DNA of 64,000 nt from Thalassospira xiamenensis M-5 = DSM 17429. GTDB taxonomy: Bacteria; Pseudomonadota; Alphaproteobacteria; Rhodospirillales; Thalassospiraceae. Where the stretch lies: contig NZ_CP004388.1 of the NCBI RefSeq assembly GCF_000300235.2, forward strand, positions 663,501-727,500, read 5' to 3'. The notes beneath the pieces were generated by a model. It was not told the DNA's origin, ran no database searches, and saw only the letters and a program-made list of their open reading frames with translations. A program made the translations under genes and the position numbers. Of the stretch, positions 60,478 through 64,000 are shown piece by piece (position 1 is the stretch's first letter; every line of letters begins with the position of its first letter).

Positions 60478-62085
60478 TTATTCTGTGATATCGACGCCGT
60501 AGAAGATGTGACCGCCAAACGGATCGATCTTGTAGTCGGCAACTTCTTTACGGATCGGTTCGAAAACGATCGAGTGCGCGATGGTTGCCCACGGTGCTTC
60601 ACGTTTGAAGACGGTCTGGGCTTCTTCGTACAGACGGGTACGCTCAAGAACATCAGCAGTGGTTTTCGCCTGCTGGATCAAGCTGTCGAATTCCTCGTTG
60701 CACCACTGTGCACGGTTCGCACTGCCAACGGCATCGCAACCCAGCAGAACAGCAAGGAAGTTGTCGGGGTCGCCGTTATCGCCGGTCCAGCCGAGCATGA
60801 AGCTGCCCTGTTCACCGTTTTTGGTGCGCTCAAGATATTCGCCCCATTCATAGGAAACGATTTCGGCTTTCACGCCAATCGCAGCCCAGTCAGCCTGAAC
60901 GAGTTCAGCCATACGGCGTGCGTTCGGGTTGTAAGGACGCTGTACCGGCATGGCCCAGATATCGGTGGTGAAACCATCCGGATAACCGGCTTCTGCCAGC
61001 AACTTCTTGGCGGCTTCCGGATCATACGGATCGTCAACGGTATCGTTGTTGTACGACCAGATGGTCGGCGGGATCGGGTTTTTGGCGGCAACGCCTGCAC
61101 CCTGATAAACACCTTCGATGATCGCAGCCTTGTTGATCGCCATGTTCAGGGCCTTACGAACCTTGACATTGGTGAACGGCTCTTTCTGGGTGTTATAGCC
61201 AAGATAACCGACGTTTAGACCTTCCTGGCTCATCAGGTTGATGTCGCCATCGGCTTCCATCGCGGTCAGGTCAGCCGGGTTCGGGTACGGCATGACATGG
61301 CATTCACCGGCTTTCAGCTTCTGGTAACGAACCGTGCTGTCCGGGGTGATGGCAAAGATCAGGTTATCAATCGGTGCCTTGCCTTCCCAGTATTCCGGGA
61401 ACGCCTTGTAACGGATGACCGCATCTTTCTGATACTGGACAACCTGGAACGGGCCGGTACCGACCGGGTTCAGGTCGACATTTTCCGGGGTGCCGGCTTC
61501 CATCATTTTGTCGGCATATTCAGCCGACAGGACGGATGCGAAATCCATTGCCATGTTGGCAATGAACGGTGCTTCCGGACGGTTCAGAACGAATTTGACG
61601 GTGTAATCGTCAACTTTGACGATGTCCTTGATCAGTTCGCCCATGGACATCGAGTTGAAATACTCGTAACCGCCACCCGAAACCGGATGGTACGGATGTT
61701 CTTTGTCCCACTGGCGACGGAACGAGAACATCACGTCGTCTGCGTTGAAATCGCGGGTCGGGGTGAAGGCATCGGTGGTCTGGAATTTAACGCCTTTACG
61801 CAGGTTAAAGGTGTATTCCGTGCCATCGGCCGATACGTCCCAACTGGTTGCAAGGCCCGGAACGATGGTGGTCGTGCCGCGCTTGAACTGGACCAGACGG
61901 TTAAAGACGTTTTTCGATGTTGCATCAAAAGTCGTCCCGGTCGTGTAAAGCTGCGGGTTGAAGCCTTCCGGGCTTCCTTCCGAGCAATAAACCAGGGTTT
62001 TTGCCGAAGCGGCAGTCGGAGCAGCAAGCGCAGTCGCTGCAAGCAGACCTGCACCGATCGCCGCTTTGACGAAATTCGCTTTCAT
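60478..62085 (-). CDS. dppA: Dipeptide ABC transporter substrate-binding protein DppA
   Basis: 535 residues from the ATG at 62085, with GGGAGG upstream; an upstream frame to 62253 is not plausible. A signal peptide of about 28 residues ends ASAKT. LVYCSEGSPEGFNPQLYTTGTTFDATSKNVFNRLVQF, the SBP_bac_5 motif, identifies a DppA-type peptide or haem binding protein. First gene of the operon. Confidence 0.95.
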   Translation of the reverse strand: MKANFVKAAIGAGLLAATALAAPTAASAKTLVYCSEGSPEGFNPQLYTTGTTFDATSKNVFNRLVQFKRGTTTIVPGLATSWDVSADGTEYTFNLRKGVKFQTTDAFTPTRDFNADDVMFSFRRQWDKEHPYHPVSGGGYEYFNSMSMGELIKDIVKVDDYTVKFVLNRPEAPFIANMAMDFASVLSAEYADKMMEAGTPENVDLNPVGTGPFQVVQYQKDAVIRYKAFPEYWEGKAPIDNLIFAITPDSTVRYQKLKAGECHVMPYPNPADLTAMEADGDINLMSQEGLNVGYLGYNTQKEPFTNVKVRKALNMAINKAAIIEGVYQGAGVAAKNPIPPTIWSYNNDTVDDPYDPEAAKKLLAEAGYPDGFTTDIWAMPVQRPYNPNARRMAELVQADWAAIGVKAEIVSYEWGEYLERTKNGEQGSFMLGWTGDNGDPDNFLAVLLGCDAVGSANRAQWCNEEFDSLIQQAKTTADVLERTRLYEEAQTVFKREAPWATIAHSIVFEPIRKEVADYKIDPFGGHIFYGVDITE

Positions 62086-62485
62086 ATAAGATGCCTCCCT
62101 CAAGGCTGGCCCGAACAATCTGCACAGGTGGCTGCTGGCCTTGAACGGCTCATGCATTGCAATTTGCGCAAATAGACGGGCGGGTTTACCCGATCCAACA
62201 TTTATGTTGGCAATCGACGAGGGAAAATAATCAGGGTTTCTGGGTATCGTCAACGTTTCCTGCGGGGTTTTACGTAGGACGATCTGATCGAATGAATGAT
62301 GAATTTATGTCAAGTGTTTGTTATTTTTATGAAATTGTCCCCCACAATCGGGTATGGGAGCCGTGCATTTTTTTCGGGTCTATACATGACCGAACGGAAA
62401 AACACATAAAGCTAACGTGCTTTTCCATCCGATCTATCTTCTTGAAATTTCTAGATTCGTTTGATCGCGGAACCCCTTGCGCCGA
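62086..62485. other. 400 bp gap upstream of dppA
   Basis: No gene is seen. It holds an inverted repeat CCAACAT/ATGTTGG (62195-62201/62204-62210) in the dppA leader and a minus-strand TTGACA (62313-62308) without a matching -10. The composition from about 62280 to 62460 is more A/T-rich than the neighbourhood. Confidence 0.5.
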
Positions 62486-63511
62486 TCAATTGCGCGCAAT
62501 GCGATCATTAAGCTCACTGATTTGCGCGATATCCGTGTTCCACGCCGTCACAAATCGATAAATATCCGCCCCCAATGACGGCCACGGATAAAACAGCGCC
62601 CCGGCATCGCGCATTTTCTGCGCCAGTTCGGCGGGGATATTCGCAAAAATCTCGTTGCCATCAGCGGCATGCGCCAATGTTGCCCCATGCGACACCAGCA
62701 TGTCACAAAGGGTTTTGGCCGCCCCGTTGGCGTGGCGCGCATTGCGCAGCCAAAGATCATCCTTCACATAGGCCAAAAGCTGCGAGGCCAGATAACGATG
62801 CTTGGAATACAGATGTCCGCTGCGCTTTCGGGCCTGCTCGACCTTGCCGCGAAGCGACGTATCAAACAGGACAATCGCATCAACCGCCTGCGCACCGTTT
62901 TTGGTTGCCCCGAAGCTGATCGCATCAACGCCGGCCTTCCATGTGATATCAGCCGGGTGGCAGCCCAGATGTGCAACCGCATTGGCAAACCGTGCGCCAT
63001 CCATGAAAAGCCGAAGGTCACGCTTTTTGCAAATCGCGCCAATGGCTGCGAGCTCATCGGCGGTGTAAACCGTGCCCAGTTCGGTCGCCTGCGTGATCGC
63101 CACGCATTCCGGGGCCACCGAATGCACCCCGCGATCAACCCGGCTTGCCAGAAACGCATCCAGATTGTCGGCTTCAAGCTTTGCCGCCGGGCCATCAACC
63201 GGCATCAGCTTTGCGCCACCGGTAAAGAATGCAACGCCCGTGCTTTCATCTTCGTTGATATGGGCCTCGTGATGGCAAACGATCCCGCCAAACGGTGATA
63301 CCAGTGCCGACAGGCTGATACAGTTTGCCGCGGTGCCGGTGGCGACCGGAACAACGGCCACTTCCCTGTCAAACAGCTCGGCAAAGGCCGCGTCAAGCTG
63401 CTGGCTGGTGTCATCCGCCCCATAAGCAGGCGCATTGCCGCTGGCTTCATGTTCCAGCGCTGCCAGGATTTCCGGGCACAGGGGCGATACATTGTCAGAG
63501 GCAAAATTCAT
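62486..63511 (-). CDS. ltaE: Low-specificity L-threonine aldolase, first copy
   Basis: 341 residues. NFASDNVSPLCPEIL, the AYGADDTS stretch, and FGATKNG with the PLP Lys define the beta-eliminating lyase/threonine aldolase family, followed by RKRSGHLYSKHRYLASQLLAYV. It splits L-threonine or allo-threonine to glycine and acetaldehyde. A paralogue lies 103 bp upstream, in the same direction. Confidence 0.93.
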   Translation of the reverse strand: MNFASDNVSPLCPEILAALEHEASGNAPAYGADDTSQQLDAAFAELFDREVAVVPVATGTAANCISLSALVSPFGGIVCHHEAHINEDESTGVAFFTGGAKLMPVDGPAAKLEADNLDAFLASRVDRGVHSVAPECVAITQATELGTVYTADELAAIGAICKKRDLRLFMDGARFANAVAHLGCHPADITWKAGVDAISFGATKNGAQAVDAIVLFDTSLRGKVEQARKRSGHLYSKHRYLASQLLAYVKDDLWLRNARHANGAAKTLCDMLVSHGATLAHAADGNEIFANIPAELAQKMRDAGALFYPWPSLGADIYRFVTAWNTDIAQISELNDRIARN

Positions 63512-63614
63512 CGAACGGGTCCGTGTCTTGTGGTGGCGTTAATGCGGGGCGGGGCGTCATTCCGCCAACCGGCCACCCTTTATCACATGCGATCCGTTTG
63601 AATGGCAATGATGC

Positions 63615-64000
63615 CTATAGTGTTTCCGGCAAGGTACGGATTGCCTCAATCGGGCTGTTCCAGCCGCTAACAAAGCGAAACGCATCCGCCCCGACCGCGG
63701 GCCATGGGCGGAACACCAGCCCGGCCTTGCGCAACCGATCCGCCAGATCATCATCCATATGCACAAACAGCTCGTTGCCCTGCGGGGTGAATGCCGCACG
63801 CGCACCAAGGGTTTCAAGCGACTGGCAAAGGGCGCCTGCGGCCTGATTGGCATGGCGCGCATTGCGCAGCCAAAGATCATCCTTCACATAGGCCAAAAGC
63901 TGTGCAGCCAGATAACGGTGCTTGGAAAACAGATGCCCACCGCGTTTGCGCGCCTTTTCGACCCGACCGCGCAATGACGGATCAAACAGGATGATCGCAT
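63615..64000 (-). CDS. Threonine aldolase-like protein, second copy (partial, 5' end outside window)
   Basis: About 128 C-terminal residues of a paralogue of the preceding gene: IILFDPSLRGRVEKARKRGGHLFSKHRYLAAQLLAYVKDDLWLRNARHAN mirrors it closely, after which the two diverge more. A 50 bp DNA block is identical in both. The protein ends with SGWNSPIEAIRTLPETL. Confidence 0.88.
   Translation of the reverse strand, partial: AIILFDPSLRGRVEKARKRGGHLFSKHRYLAAQLLAYVKDDLWLRNARHANQAAGALCQSLETLGARAAFTPQGNELFVHMDDDLADRLRKAGLVFRPWPAVGADAFRFVSGWNSPIEAIRTLPETL

Noticed and set aside
62307..62324. Second Pho-box-like element (ATGTCAA-GTGT-TTGTTAT) upstream of dppA
   Set aside because: Spacer is not A/T-rich, repeats are weak and it points away from dppA.
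1..64000. CRISPR arrays, tRNA/rRNA genes, insertion sequences or prophage
   Set aside because: No regularly spaced repeats, no tRNA T-loop patterns, and no transposase, integrase or phage structural gene were seen.

Overview
The window is a gene-dense stretch of Gram-negative chromosome. The mix of families points to an alphaproteobacterium, most likely a marine Rhodospirillales such as Thalassospira: plant-type glutamate-cysteine ligase, DUF4170, ETF-beta methyltransferase-like protein, PmbA and LpxK/WaaA/MsbA clustering, and a PlcP-type lipid-remodelling pair with a Pho box. The genus is an inference from gene content and style. No database search was possible. I saw no tRNA, rRNA, CRISPR array, insertion sequence or prophage.

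Layout, left to right. 1-5.5 kb (minus): a truncated serine hydrolase, an MFS transporter, an XRE regulator, rsmD, an RluB-like pseudouridine synthase with a long disordered tail, and a class I glutamine amidotransferase-like peptidase. 5.7-11.7 kb: tadA, opgD (Tat exported) divergent from a membrane adenylate/guanylate cyclase, an Atu4866-like secreted protein, and an SDR oxidoreductase divergent from an AraC regulator. 11.8-15.1 kb: a cobalamin riboswitch followed by a coupled btuF-btuC-btuD-like uptake operon. 15-20.6 kb: purD, xseA, an M23 peptidase and a gamma-glutamyltransferase. 20.6-27.6 kb (minus): an envelope lipid operon msbA-DUF374 acyltransferase-waaA-lpxK-LpxL-like acyltransferase, then an unknown membrane-anchored protein and a MarR regulator.

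27.8-31.8 kb holds a kinase-like protein, then glycosyltransferase and PlcP-like phospholipase genes (minus) divergent from a YegS-type lipid kinase. A clear Pho box sits in the divergent gap, so this looks like a phosphate-stress membrane lipid remodelling module. 31.8-43.7 kb: pmbA, a chromosomal ccdAB toxin-antitoxin pair, ubiD, a lipoprotein, a tandemly duplicated DUF4170 protein, a methyltransferase, a CPA antiporter, ubiA, rsmE, gshA and a chorismate mutase.

43.7-49.7 kb holds the most unusual locus: a PhnD-PhnC-PhnE-PhnE type ABC importer followed directly by glpD and divergent from a DeoR/GlpR-type regulator. This suggests import of a glycerol-3-phosphate-like compound by a phosphonate-class transporter. 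The 5' ends of both phnD and the first phnE show the same oddity: a well-placed start is out of frame by one base across a GAAAAAACA tract. 49.8-56.3 kb: fumC, a DUF2867 protein, a copper pair (DUF2946 and PCuAC), a DUF985 cupin, a LysE exporter, a TetR regulator with two palindromic operators divergent from a quinone oxidoreductase, and an ABM monooxygenase. 56.4-62.1 kb: dppABCDF (minus). 62.5-64 kb: two tandem threonine aldolase paralogues, the second cut by the window edge.
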